From the NCBI GenBank assembly GCA_964059975.1, contig CAXKXX010000005.1, positions 62,001 through 126,000 on the forward strand: a DNA stretch of 64,000 bases, given 5' to 3'. The position numbers were made by a program, and so were the translations under genes. Below, piece by piece: positions 1-9,080 of the stretch. Each line of letters begins with the position of its first letter. The stretch's first letter is position 1. Under the pieces are notes generated by a model. It saw only the letters and a list, made by a program, of their open reading frames with translations, searched no databases and was not told the DNA's origin. This DNA is from CAXKXX01 sp964059975. Lineage in GTDB: Bacteria; Pseudomonadota; Gammaproteobacteria; Enterobacterales; Enterobacteriaceae.

Positions 1-853
1 AACCGATCAAGTGAGTTCCACCATCACGTTGCGGAATATTATTGGTGAAACAATAAATGTTTTCTTGGAATCCATCATTCCATTGTAGTGCTACCTCTAC
101 TCCAATTTTATCTTTCACAGCAGTGAAATAGAGCACATTCGGATGGATAGGAGTCTTATTTTTGTTTAGATATTGGACAAATGCCTTGATGCCTCCTTTA
201 TAATGGAAGTAATCTTCGCGCCCGGTACGCTCATCTTTCAGGAGAATAGATACGCCGGAATTGAGGAAAGAAAGCTCACGCAGGCGCTGGGATAAAATTT
301 GATACTCAAATTCAGTGACATTAGTAAAAGTTTTATGGCTTGGCCAGAAGCGCACCATAGTTCCAGTTCGATCGGTCTCGCCCACTACTATCAATGGTGC
401 TTTAGGTTCACCATGCTCGTAAGTCTGCGTATGCACTTTGCCCTCGCGTCGGATGACTAAGTTTAGCTTTTCTGAAAGAGCATTAACCACAGATAGTCCA
501 ACGCCGTGTAAACCTCCAGATACTTTATAGGAGTTATTATCAAACTTCCCTCCGGCATGGAGCAATGTCATAATAACCTCAGCTGCTGAAATCCTCTCTT
601 CTGGGTGTTGGTCAGTAGGTATGCCGCGACCATTATCTTGAATCGAAACGGAATTATCAGAATGTATCACCACTTGAATTTTATTACAGTGACCCGCCAG
701 CGCTTCATCAATAGCGTTATCTACAACCTCAAATACCATGTGATGTAAACCTGCGCCATCGTCCGTATTACCTATATACATTCCCGGACGCTTACGCACC
801 GCATCGAGCCCTTTTAATACCTTAATGCTTGAGGAGTCATAAGTATTTGACAT
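1..853 (-). CDS. gyrB: DNA gyrase subunit B, 5' part (cut by window edge)
   Basis: ATP-driven type II topoisomerase subunit that, with GyrA, introduces negative supercoils. About 284 N-terminal codons are present and the frame is open to base 1. The translation follows E. coli GyrB closely: start MSNTYDSSSIK, the GHKL ATPase elements EVVDNAIDEA and DNGRGIP, the glycine-rich lid GGLHGVG, then a transducer region that runs off the window. ATG at 853 is chosen because it matches the E. coli start; an in-frame ATG at 859 would add two residues. In enterics gyrB follows dnaA-dnaN-recF; here recF upstream is decayed, so gyrB probably needs its own promoter in the recF debris. No internal stop is seen. 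Confidence 0.97.
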   Translation of the reverse strand, partial: MSNTYDSSSIKVLKGLDAVRKRPGMYIGNTDDGAGLHHMVFEVVDNAIDEALAGHCNKIQVVIHSDNSVSIQDNGRGIPTDQHPEERISAAEVIMTLLHAGGKFDNNSYKVSGGLHGVGLSVVNALSEKLNLVIRREGKVHTQTYEHGEPKAPLIVVGETDRTGTMVRFWPSHKTFTNVTEFEYQILSQRLRELSFLNSGVSILLKDERTGREDYFHYKGGIKAFVQYLNKNKTPIHPNVLYFTAVKDKIGVEVALQWNDGFQENIYCFTNNIPQRDGGTHLIG

Positions 854-859
854 TAACAT

Positions 860-1365
860 TTTTCGCTCATTTTATTTTTGACCACATCAATATGTAGCCT
901 TTTATATAAAAATATTTTGCTATTTAGACTAAAGACTACTGCTATAGAGCCCCTATCGGTGATAGCTCGAAAGAAGAGTCATTAATCAAACGCAGGAGGC
1001 TCGGAAAGCCTTTCCGAACAAATAGCTGATTTTATATGCTAGACATAATCCGAGCGTAAGTCACTGTTGCCTAAATTTACAGCCCATCTGAACTATAAAG
1101 ACAAGTAGTATCGATGTTCGTATTTGTCGTTGTTCCTAGCCTATAGATCCTTGCTTAATCCTATGGACAATTTTACTCTTAAGACTAGTGATATAGTCCT
1201 GTCATAAGAATATTCTGTGCTGCTACCAGAGATATAATTAATTCTACCCATCTTCTAGATTTTGGTCTTCGTTATTAACGTTAAAAAAGATGAAGCGGAG
1301 CGGGGCGCTATATCGAGTTTGTAATATGAAAAAAATTTTAATCAGTAATATGCTGTACCCATTAA
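860..1365 (-). pseudogene. recF: Decayed recF remnant between dnaN and gyrB
   Basis: RecF is the recombination mediator ATPase normally encoded by about 1.07 kb between dnaN and gyrB. Only about 0.5 kb remains, with no long frame. On the minus strand, near 1348-1331, LLIKIF reads like the RecF N-terminal LLIRDF. At 992-945, RLINDSSFELSPIGAL, followed by a stop, resembles the Walker B/signature segment YLIDDFASELDDERRGLL. Both lie in the expected order and orientation. The middle is deleted and the frames are broken. The remnant assignment rests on synteny plus these two short matches. Confidence 0.65.
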
Positions 1366-2466
1366 TTATAAGCGCATTGGCATAACAACATAGGTAAATG
1401 ACTGACTATTGCTATCTTCAATCTGTATGCTGGAGATCGAGTCGTTAAGTAGTAGTCGCACATTTTCGCATTTTAGAGCATTCAATACGTCTAGCATATA
1501 GTTAACATTAAAGCCAATTTCCATCTCTATACCATTATAGCTAACATCTAAGATTTCTTCTGCTTCATCTTGATCTGGATTGTTAACAGTAATTTTCAAT
1601 TGATTCCGACTAAGATATAGACGGGCACCACGAAATTTCTCATTTGATAAAATAGCGGCACGAGAAAATGCTTGCTTAAGTAGATCACAGTCTGCCTCTA
1701 ATATTTTATCGGAATTTTTAGGCAAAACGCGACGATAGTCCGGGAAACGACCGTCAATTAGCTTAGCGGCAAAAATAAAATCTCCTATGTGGGCACGAAT
1801 ATTATTACTGCCAATCTGTAACTGTACGGGAGCGTCACCGCCATCTAGAAGACGCATGAGTTCTATGACTCCTTTACGTGGTACGATTACCGAATGTGAT
1901 GGTAACTTCTGACCTATTTGCACTGAACATACTGCAAGACGATGCCCATCAGTGGCGATGGTGTGTAGATTTTCTCCTTCGATTTCAAACAGCATTCCGT
2001 TTAAATAATAACGCACGTCTTGATGGGCCATTGAAAATTGAGTGGCTTCAATCAGACGTTTTAGAGTTGCTTGAGGCAAGGTAAACGCTGTTTGGCTGTG
2101 CCAGTCGTCTAGATTTGGAAAATCTGATGCCGGTAACGTGGAAAGGGAAAATCGGCTTCGTCCAGAATAGACTGATATACGTTCGCTTTTCAGAATTACG
2201 GTGATCTCAGAACCTTCTGGCAAGCTACGGCATATATCAAGGAATTTACGACCGGGAACGGTTGTTTCACCTATTTTATGAGGACGAGACAAGGTGACTC
2301 GAGCTAGCATCTCTATCTCTAGATCGGTTCCGGTTAGCAATAAATAGCCCTCTATCACCTGTAACAGAAGATTGCCTAGAATTGGCCTTGTTGGACGGCC
2401 TCGCAAGGGATTACTCACCTGTTGCAGTGGTTTTAATAGACGTTCACGCTCAACGATAAGTTTCAT
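1366..2466 (-). CDS. dnaN: DNA polymerase III beta sliding clamp
   Basis: Ring-shaped processivity clamp that tethers DNA polymerase III and repair polymerases to DNA. The product is 366 residues, the same as E. coli DnaN. It opens MKLIVERERLLKPLQQVSNP and ends in YVVMPMRL, the conserved C-terminal tail that lines the partner-binding pocket. Its ATG lies 4 bp beyond the dnaA stop, so the two are almost certainly co-transcribed, as in enterics. No frameshift or missing domain is visible; all three clamp domains fit the full length. Confidence 0.98.
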   Translation of the reverse strand: MKLIVERERLLKPLQQVSNPLRGRPTRPILGNLLLQVIEGYLLLTGTDLEIEMLARVTLSRPHKIGETTVPGRKFLDICRSLPEGSEITVILKSERISVYSGRSRFSLSTLPASDFPNLDDWHSQTAFTLPQATLKRLIEATQFSMAHQDVRYYLNGMLFEIEGENLHTIATDGHRLAVCSVQIGQKLPSHSVIVPRKGVIELMRLLDGGDAPVQLQIGSNNIRAHIGDFIFAAKLIDGRFPDYRRVLPKNSDKILEADCDLLKQAFSRAAILSNEKFRGARLYLSRNQLKITVNNPDQDEAEEILDVSYNGIEMEIGFNVNYMLDVLNALKCENVRLLLNDSISSIQIEDSNSQSFTYVVMPMRL

Positions 2467-2470
2467 AAGT

Positions 2471-3853
2471 CTAGTTAGATAATGTTCTAATTAAATTGGA
2501 AAAATTTTCTTTTATATCATCGCTTTCTTCACGTAACTGCTCGATCTTCCGACAAGCATGGAGCACTGTAGTATGATCGCGCCCACCAAATGCATCACCG
2601 ATTTCAGGGAGACTGTGATTGGTGAGCGCTTTTGCGAGTGCCATTGCAATTTGGCGTGGCCGGGCAACTGAACGCGAACGCCGCTTGGATAGCAAATCTG
2701 TGACTTTTATTTTATAGTACTCTGCTACCCTTCTTTGAATATTATCAATAGTTACTATCTTGTCTTGCAAGTCCAATAGATCACGTAATGCCTCACGTAC
2801 GAAGTCTATGGTGATAGCACTACCAGTGAAGTTTGTATTGGCGAGAATACGGTTCAGTGCGCCCTCTAGTTCGCGTACGTTAGAACGTAGATGTTTAGCA
2901 ATAAAAAATGCTACTTCTCCTGTTAGGCTCATATCGTTTTCTTCGGCTTTTTTCATTAATATCGCTACTCGGGTTTCTAAATCAGGTGGTTCAATAGCTA
3001 ATGTTAGCCCCCATCCGAATCGGGATTTAAGGCGGTCTTCCACGCCGTTAATTTCTTTGGGGTAGCGATCTGAGGTCAGTATGATCTGGTGATTTCCTTC
3101 TAGTAAAGCATTGAAAGTATGAAAGAACTCCTCCTGCGAACGTTCTTTATTAGCAAAGAACTGAATGTCGTCAATCAGTAATGCATCGACCGAGCGATAA
3201 TAGCGCTTAAATTGTTCAATATTATTATGCTTTAGAGCTTTAACCATATTTTGAACAAACCGCTCAGAATGCATGTAAACGACTTTGGCATCAACCTTTC
3301 GTGCCATGATGTAGTTTCCTACCGCGTGTAGTAGGTGGGTTTTACCTAATCCCGTGCCACCATAAAGAAACATCGGGTTATAGATATTACCAAGGTTATC
3401 CGCTACCTGGCGTGCCGCTGCATGTGCTAACTGATTAGATTTACCTTCAATAAAGTTGTCAAATATATGTCTTAAGTTAAGGTTAGACTGATAAAGAATC
3501 TGGGATGACGGCGCTACATTGTTCCAATTTGAGCGCGAAGGCGTCATGCGTATTACTCGCGTAGTTGATGTCCCCATTGCTAGCGCTTGTTTAGCAATGC
3601 GCTTAATGGGTTTACTACCTACCTCAAAACGTAGTAGAGGAGCATCCGTCCCGCAAAAATCATTGAGTAGGCTATTAATATTGTTTAAGTACTTATCACG
3701 TACCCAATCTAACACAAACCGATTGGGTGCATATAGCGCCAGGCTATTGTCACTCAGTTGTGCCTGTAATGGGCGTATCCACATACTAAATTCTGTGGCA
3801 GATAAATCGTCTTGCAATCGCGCAAGACATTTCTTCCAAAGTGAAAGGGACAC
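2471..3853 (-). CDS. dnaA: Chromosomal replication initiator DnaA (GTG start)
   Basis: AAA+ initiator that binds DnaA boxes and melts the origin. The product from GTG 3853 is 460 residues (E. coli 467). Domain I begins VSLSLWKKCLARLQDDL. The AAA+ core shows Walker A GGTGLGKTH near residue 165 and Walker B LLIDDIQFF, and domain IV carries the DNA-binding signature GGRDHTTVLHACRKI. The frame is open upstream to an ATG at 3880, but homology starts exactly at the GTG, which has GGAG 7 nt upstream. The same GTG start and a near-identical leader occur in E. coli. It is followed by dnaN with a 4-bp gap. No cluster of DnaA boxes was found nearby. Confidence 0.97.
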   Translation of the reverse strand: MSLSLWKKCLARLQDDLSATEFSMWIRPLQAQLSDNSLALYAPNRFVLDWVRDKYLNNINSLLNDFCGTDAPLLRFEVGSKPIKRIAKQALAMGTSTTRVIRMTPSRSNWNNVAPSSQILYQSNLNLRHIFDNFIEGKSNQLAHAAARQVADNLGNIYNPMFLYGGTGLGKTHLLHAVGNYIMARKVDAKVVYMHSERFVQNMVKALKHNNIEQFKRYYRSVDALLIDDIQFFANKERSQEEFFHTFNALLEGNHQIILTSDRYPKEINGVEDRLKSRFGWGLTLAIEPPDLETRVAILMKKAEENDMSLTGEVAFFIAKHLRSNVRELEGALNRILANTNFTGSAITIDFVREALRDLLDLQDKIVTIDNIQRRVAEYYKIKVTDLLSKRRSRSVARPRQIAMALAKALTNHSLPEIGDAFGGRDHTTVLHACRKIEQLREESDDIKENFSNLIRTLSN

Positions 3854-4518
3854 GTCGGGACTCCACTCGAACAAGATCAATAATAAGAATGAGGCTAAAT
3901 TTTTTATTTATAACTTATGATTTTTGACAGATAATTGGGATCAAATCTTTATCTGTGATAGCTGATACGAACCATATTTAATAATTTATTTTATTCAGTA
4001 TCTCATCTATATAACAGATCTCAATTTGTAATATGAGATCATAGCTCAATACGCGCCAGAGATCCTCTTCTTCCTCGTAGATTAGATCTATTTTATCTTT
4101 AGACTCAACTGTGAGTAGGTGTTCTTTACATTCATCTTGCTAGATGAGAACCCAGTTCTTGATTGATATACCCCCCCCCGATCTTAATTTTTAAAACTAT
4201 CATTTTTCAGAAATGTCTTATGCACTAAAGCAAAAGATTACTCGGGTTTTCTTGTAATTCTATATTAAGTCCGTATAATATTTTCGTTATCTATAATAGT
4301 GAAATTATTTAATAGAAGATGCGCCATTAATCGTTTTATTACAAAATAATCAATCACTCGAATGTAATCTAGATTGACTCGATCCGGCATCACGATTAAA
4401 ATCTCTCCTCCTCATGAGATTGCAGTCTAAAATATAGCTCCGCTAGTCATGTCGAGCAGTAAAACGCACCAGACTGTATTTTTAATAAGCGTTTATTTTA
4501 ATAATAGGTAAAATCGAT
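3854..4518. other. dnaA-rpmH divergent intergenic region
   Basis: This 665-bp spacer should carry the divergent promoters of dnaA and rpmH. I see no TTATCCACA-type DnaA box cluster and no recognisable gene remnant. It holds a C9 run at 4171-4179 and a weak 7-bp hairpin, GATCTCA/TGAGATC, near 4020-4050. Promoter boxes cannot be assigned with confidence in such AT-rich DNA. Confidence 0.5.
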
Positions 4519-4659
4519 ATGAAACGCACCTTCCAGCCGTCCATATTAAAGCGTAGCCGTAGACACGGATACCGTGCGCGGATGGCAACCAAAAATGGTC
4601 GTCAAATTCTTGCGCGGCGGCGCGCAAAAGGTCGTACGCGCCTGACTGCCTCTAAGTAA
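4519..4659 (+). CDS. rpmH: 50S ribosomal protein L34
   Basis: Small, very basic large-subunit ribosomal protein of 46 residues, exactly the E. coli length. It reads MKRTFQPSILKRSRRHGYRA and continues through RMATKNGRQ to RLTASK, with the family's KRxRxHGxRxRM core. It heads the block rpmH-rnpA-yidD-yidC, transcribed away from dnaA, the usual bacterial arrangement. The rnpA GTG starts 18 bp after its TAA, so co-transcription is expected. Confidence 0.97.
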   Translation: MKRTFQPSILKRSRRHGYRARMATKNGRQILARRRAKGRTRLTASK

Positions 4660-4677
4660 TAAAATCCAGCGCTCCGA

Positions 4678-5022
4678 GTGATGCCTCTTACTTTTCCCAG
4701 GGAGCTACGCCTGCTAACCTCAGATCACTTTAATTTCGTATTCCAACATCCGCTACGAGCCGGAACCTCTCAGATTGTTATTCTAGGACGACCCAATAAG
4801 ATTAGACACCCCCGAATGGGCCTCTCTATAGCTAAAAAGAATATCAAGCACGCGTGCGTGCGTAATAGAATAAAGCGCTTAACTCGTGAGAGCTTCCGTC
4901 ATCGCCAGCACGCCCTTCCGCCGATGGACTTTGTCGTGGTAGTTAAAAAAGGCATAGAATGTTGTGATAACCCCACCTTGACGAAAGTATTGGAAAAGCT
5001 ATGGCGTCGTTACTATCACTAG
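4678..5022 (+). CDS. rnpA: Ribonuclease P protein component
   Basis: Protein cofactor of RNase P, which trims the 5' leaders of precursor tRNAs together with the RNA subunit RnpB (not in this window). 114 residues, against 119 in E. coli, with the tail a little shorter. The family signature RNRIKRLTRESFR is present, preceded by the FPRELRLLT N-terminus. The start is GTG 4678, immediately followed by ATG; E. coli rnpA also uses GTG. The 3' end overlaps the yidD start by 22 bp, a typical translationally coupled layout. Confidence 0.95.
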   Translation: MMPLTFPRELRLLTSDHFNFVFQHPLRAGTSQIVILGRPNKIRHPRMGLSIAKKNIKHACVRNRIKRLTRESFRHRQHALPPMDFVVVVKKGIECCDNPTLTKVLEKLWRRYYH

Positions 5023-5267
5023 GTCTTAACATCCTAATCATACTGATACGAATCTATCAGCTTATTATTAGCCCTCTGCTTGGGCCCCACTGTCGATTTA
5101 ATCCGACATGCTCCCACTATACAGTTGAGGCACTAAGTCAGTTTGGTATCATAGAAGGTAGCCGATTAGCAGTGAAACGAATATTAAAGTGTCATCCTTT
5201 GCATCCAGGAGGCAGCGATCCTGTACTGAGAAAAATTGACCACAATAATAGAGAACACTCAAGATGA
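5001..5267 (+). CDS. yidD: Membrane protein insertion efficiency factor YidD
   Basis: Small membrane-associated protein that helps YidC/Sec insert inner-membrane proteins. 88 residues (E. coli 85). It has an N-terminal amphipathic/hydrophobic stretch followed by the family core SPLLGPHCRFNPTCSHY, including the PTCS motif, and then CHPLHPGGSDP. It starts inside the rnpA end and overlaps the yidC ATG by 4 bp (ATGA), so rnpA-yidD-yidC should be translated as a coupled unit. Confidence 0.95.
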   Translation: MASLLSLGLNILIILIRIYQLIISPLLGPHCRFNPTCSHYTVEALSQFGIIEGSRLAVKRILKCHPLHPGGSDPVLRKIDHNNREHSR

Positions 5268-6904
5268 ATTCGCAACGTAACCTTCTTCTGATCGCTCTAC
5301 TGCTTTTATCTTTCATGATCTGGCAGGCGTGGCAAGAGGACGTCGCGCCGCCGCCTACCATTTCAAATACACAAAAGAATGCACATATAGTCACTGGTGG
5401 AACTGCGAGATACATTATGCAAGAAAATAGTGAAGATAAACTAATCACTATCAATACTGATGTATTGTCGCTAACTATCAATACTCGTGGTGGTGATATA
5501 GAAGAGGCAAAATTATTATCTTATCCGGATACTCTCGGTTCATCGTTACCATTTCAACTGTTAAAAACTACCCCGTCATTTGTTTATCAGGCACAAAGTG
5601 GCTTGACTGGAAAAAATGGTCCCGATAATCCAGAAAATGGTCATCGTCCTCTCTTTCAGGTAGCGCAAGATAGTTATACTCTAAAAAATTCGGGCCAACA
5701 TGAACTACAAGTTCCTTTAAACTTTACGGATAAAGATGGTACTACTTATACCAAGATTTTTGTGCTAAAGCGTAACGACTATATCGTTAGAGTTGATTAC
5801 TATATTAATAACAAAAGCACGACTCCGATAGAGCTGACCTTGTTTGGTCAATTAAAGCAGAGCATAAAATTATCTGAGCATCATCACGATATGGGAAATA
5901 GCAACTTCACTTTGCACGCCTTCCGGGGCGCGGCGTACTCTTCTAGTGAACATAAATACCAGAAATATGCATTTGATAATGATGAGCAACTTAGTGTTGC
6001 TACTCAAGGCGGATGGATTGCCATGCTGCAGCAGTATTTTGTAACTGCCTGGGTGCCAGCGATGCAGGGTATCAACACTTTTTATACCACCAATCCGGAC
6101 GATAATTTATTCAGCATTGGATTTAAGTCTGCCTCGGTAGAGGTGCAGCCTGGTGCACAAAAAAAGCTGAGTGCCGCCCTTTGGATTGGGCCAGAGCTTC
6201 AAGATCGAATGGCTCAATTAGGAGCTAATCTTGATTTGACTGTGGACTATGGTTGGCTGTGGTTTATTTCTCAGCCCCTGTTTAGACTGTTAAAATTTAT
6301 TTATGGTTTTATCAAAAACTGGGGATTTTCTATAATTATCATCACCTTCATTGTTCGCGGTATCATGTATCCGTTAACTAAAGCGCAGTATACTGCAATG
6401 GCGAAAATGCGCATGCTTCAGCCAAAGATACAGGCGATGCGCGAGCGTACTGGCGACGATAAGCGGCGCATGAGTCACGAAATGATGGAGTTGTACAAAT
6501 CAGAGAAAGTCAATCCACTGGGGGGTTGTCTACCATTAATTGTTCAAATGCCAATTTTTCTGGCGCTGTACTATATGCTAGTAGGTTCGGTAGAACTGCG
6601 CCATGCACCGTTCGTTTTGTGGATAAAGGATTTATCAGATCAAGATCCATACTACATTTTACCAATCCTCATGGGTATAACGATGTTTTTTATTCAGAAA
6701 ATGTCTCCGACTACAATAAATGATTCAATGCAGCAGAAGATTATGACTTTTATTCCGGTAATTTTCACTGCCTTTTTTCTTTGGTTCCCGTCTGGACTAG
6801 TGCTCTACTATATTATTAGTAATCTGATGACGATCATCCAGCAGCAGTTAATTTATCGTGGCCTGAATAAGTGTGGATTACATGATTACGATAATAAGAA
6901 GTAG
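5264..6904 (+). CDS. yidC: Membrane protein insertase YidC
   Basis: Inner-membrane insertase/foldase acting with or without SecYEG. 546 residues (E. coli 548). It has an N-terminal membrane anchor in residues 1-22, a large periplasmic domain to about residue 340, and then the conserved five-helix insertase core. The core includes the hydrophilic-groove arginine in FIVRGIMYPLTKAQY and the cytoplasmic coiled hairpin MLQPKIQAMRERTGDDKRRM. The ATG overlaps the yidD stop (ATGA). In relatives mnmE normally follows yidC; here the next 1.1 kb is non-coding and mnmE lies about 33 kb away. Confidence 0.97.
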   Translation: MNSQRNLLLIALLLLSFMIWQAWQEDVAPPPTISNTQKNAHIVTGGTARYIMQENSEDKLITINTDVLSLTINTRGGDIEEAKLLSYPDTLGSSLPFQLLKTTPSFVYQAQSGLTGKNGPDNPENGHRPLFQVAQDSYTLKNSGQHELQVPLNFTDKDGTTYTKIFVLKRNDYIVRVDYYINNKSTTPIELTLFGQLKQSIKLSEHHHDMGNSNFTLHAFRGAAYSSSEHKYQKYAFDNDEQLSVATQGGWIAMLQQYFVTAWVPAMQGINTFYTTNPDDNLFSIGFKSASVEVQPGAQKKLSAALWIGPELQDRMAQLGANLDLTVDYGWLWFISQPLFRLLKFIYGFIKNWGFSIIIITFIVRGIMYPLTKAQYTAMAKMRMLQPKIQAMRERTGDDKRRMSHEMMELYKSEKVNPLGGCLPLIVQMPIFLALYYMLVGSVELRHAPFVLWIKDLSDQDPYYILPILMGITMFFIQKMSPTTINDSMQQKIMTFIPVIFTAFFLWFPSGLVLYYIISNLMTIIQQQLIYRGLNKCGLHDYDNKK

Positions 6905-7386
6905 ATCCAACTCGACTATGATAGTCGCTCTTTATTGAGTTAATGTTACAGTAACCTACGGAAGCATTCCTCACAGTCCTGTCATACTGCAATATTTGAT
7001 TAGTCTACATGCTTAAGAATCAGAGTCTGGCTAACATAAATAGCGGATCACCTCTCCGTGATTGATTCCCCAATTTTAAAAATGACTAATGAAATGCAAT
7101 CTTTTATGCGAGAAATTGCGTTATATTTTAGAGGGTGGGACGCAAGAGTAATTTGGGCCCGAAGCAAGAAATGTCGACTTTAACACGATACTATTAAATA
7201 TTATGATAGTAGACTAGCCCCTAAAGCTTTTCCTTTTACTTGATTTAATTGTACATCGAATCGGTATCTATTGAGCACATGTATTGTACATATAGAGCTC
7301 GGGGTAGTATTTCAATATACTACTGATCTACGTGCGTGAATTGTTTAATCGATCCGGGATTATATGTTAGTTTCTAACTCGTAATT

Positions 7387-7443
7387 GCACTTTGCATAAA
7401 CTAAATAAAATCGTTGCGCCTTTATTTAGTTTATGCAAAGTGC
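7387..7443. repeat. Perfect 23-bp palindrome, 11-nt loop
   Basis: The left arm 7387-7409 begins GCACTTTGCATAAAC and the right arm 7421-7443 is its exact reverse complement, with loop 7410-7420. There is no U-tract on either side, so it is not a standard intrinsic terminator. It lies 480 bp after yidC and 550 bp before ribE. Confidence 0.9.
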
Positions 7444-7642
7444 CGACGATTTCTCGCATAAACCACACTCGATTATTTAAGTCAATAATTAAATTTACAT
7501 TAATTGTTTACGCTTGATAGATATTAAGTAAAGTCATGATCTTTTTCACTGCAACCCGAGCAACTCTCATTCTCAATAGGTGAAAATTATCAAGAGTCTA
7601 AGGCTTAACTGGCGATAAAAAATAAATGAAATAAGAGCTTTA

Positions 7643-7692
7643 GCTAAACCACACGACCTCACCATTAGAATAGTGAGGTCGTGTGGTTTAGC
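7643..7692. repeat. Perfect 20-bp palindrome, 10-nt loop
   Basis: Arms 7643-7662 (GCTAAACCACACGACCTCAC) and 7673-7692 pair perfectly. The stem is more GC-rich than the surrounding DNA. No U-tract follows. Its sequence is unrelated to that of the 7387-7443 palindrome. Confidence 0.9.
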
Positions 7693-7996
7693 CTTAAGTC
7701 GCAGTAACACCCCGGTTTTATAAGATTCATAAATAGTAATATCCACTACACCCCTGCCGATCTAAAAATTATTTCGCAATTTTACCGAAATAGTAAGCTA
7801 ATATCGCATGAATTTATTTAAAGTTTAGAGTTTTCTGTGACTAAAAATAATTAAATGATTAACATGGTAAACTTTTCAAAAAGTTAATCTGATAGATAAT
7901 ATATAAAAATATTATGACTCAAAAGTATTGGGTTCGCGTTACTTCATGAGTAAATTAATATAAATGCGTTAATACATTCAGAAATAAGAGGAATAT

Positions 7997-8650
7997 ATGT
8001 TCACTGGTATTATACAGGGTACCGCACGGTCTGTCGCTATTCATGAAAAAATTAACTTCCGCACCCATGTTATTGAAATGCCCTCTGATCTATTAGAGGG
8101 TCTAGAGCCAGGTGCTTCAGTTTCTCATAATGGTTGTTGCCTTACGGTGAGTGCAGTAGAGGGTACTTACGTTAGTTTTGATTTGATTCAGGAAACGCTA
8201 CGTTTGACTAATCTTGGCACATTAGTTTTGGGTGACAAGGTAAACATTGAGCGCGCCGTAAAATTCAACGATGAAATTGGCGGGCATATGATGTCTGGTC
8301 ATATTGTTTGTACGGCAATAATAACGAAGATTTTAGTTTCAGAAAATAACTATCAAATGTGGCTATCTATATCAAACGAATCACTGATGAAATATATTAT
8401 GAATAAAGGATTTATTGGCGTTGACGGGATTAGCTTGACTATCGGCGAAGTGATAAATAACTGCTTCTGCGTTTATTTAATTCCAGAAACCTTAGGGCGC
8501 ACAACTTTGGGTAAAAAGCGCCTGGGAGATAAAGTAAATATAGAGCTTGATCTGCAGATGCGGGCAACAGTAGACAGTGTCGAACGAGTACTGACTGACC
8601 GTAAGGTACAGTTTCAGGTGACGCATAATAATTGCTTGACTAGTATCTGA
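7997..8650 (+). CDS. ribE: Riboflavin synthase (alpha chain)
   Basis: Catalyses the last riboflavin step, the dismutation of two 6,7-dimethyl-8-ribityllumazine molecules. 217 residues (E. coli RibC/RibE 213). The two tandem lumazine-binding barrels are seen: MFTGIIQGTA with HNGCCLTV and GGHMMSGH in the first, and KGFIGVDGISLTIG with LIPETLGRTTL in the second. The ATG has AGAGGAAT upstream. No FMN riboswitch-like conserved block is obvious in the leader. It is a monocistronic island with no other rib gene in the window. Vitamin synthesis is often retained in nutritional symbionts. Confidence 0.96.
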   Translation: MFTGIIQGTARSVAIHEKINFRTHVIEMPSDLLEGLEPGASVSHNGCCLTVSAVEGTYVSFDLIQETLRLTNLGTLVLGDKVNIERAVKFNDEIGGHMMSGHIVCTAIITKILVSENNYQMWLSISNESLMKYIMNKGFIGVDGISLTIGEVINNCFCVYLIPETLGRTTLGKKRLGDKVNIELDLQMRATVDSVERVLTDRKVQFQVTHNNCLTSI

Positions 8651-9080
8651 TTATTATGAGGGGATTGGTCAGTTGGCGTGAGCTAGTAAGCTTACAAATG
8701 AAAATAGGGAGATCAGTAATCAGATGAATAAGTAATAGGCGGACTCAACAGATTTTCCTGAAAATGGTCCGTAAATATATATCGGTGAGATTCATTCGGT
8801 CGTGTACTGAATAGTACCGCTTATTAGCTATTATCGCTACCGGAAGAGTATAAAAATCGCCGACTAGTCTCTCACTCTATGCTATCTTTTTCCATAAAGA
8901 TACTTTTTTAAAAAAGGGGATTAATTTTAGAAAAACTTTCATCGAGAAAGTGCATCAGTAATATTTAGACCCTTTGTAACACGATGATATGAATAATTGT
9001 TTTAATTAATTTTAAATTATGTAGTCCACATGTGGGTGCGACAGAAAAGCTAACCCTTCTTAGATTCTCCTTCATATGAT
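8651..9080. other. ribE-efp intergenic region
   Basis: About 430 bp between the ends of ribE (+) and efp (-). I recognise no gene remnant and no strong terminator; only a 6-bp hairpin near 8935-8952 was noted. Confidence 0.4.

Larger units (their letters stand above)
6905..7996. other. Non-coding region downstream of yidC
   Basis: A 1.09-kb stretch without a supported gene, at the position where mnmE lies in relatives. No recognisable mnmE remnant was seen, and an intact mnmE is present at 39.6-41.0 kb. The region carries two long perfect hairpins (7387-7443 and 7643-7692). The last 15 bases before the ribE ATG include its ribosome binding site AGAGGAAT. Confidence 0.5.

Noticed and set aside
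3854..3880. Upstream ATG start of dnaA
   Set aside because: The extra nine codons are not homologous; GTG 3853 has a good ribosome binding site and is the start used in E. coli.
3854..4518. Possible chromosomal origin next to dnaA
   Set aside because: No cluster of TTATCCACA-type DnaA boxes or AT-rich 13-mers was found; the gene order alone is not enough.
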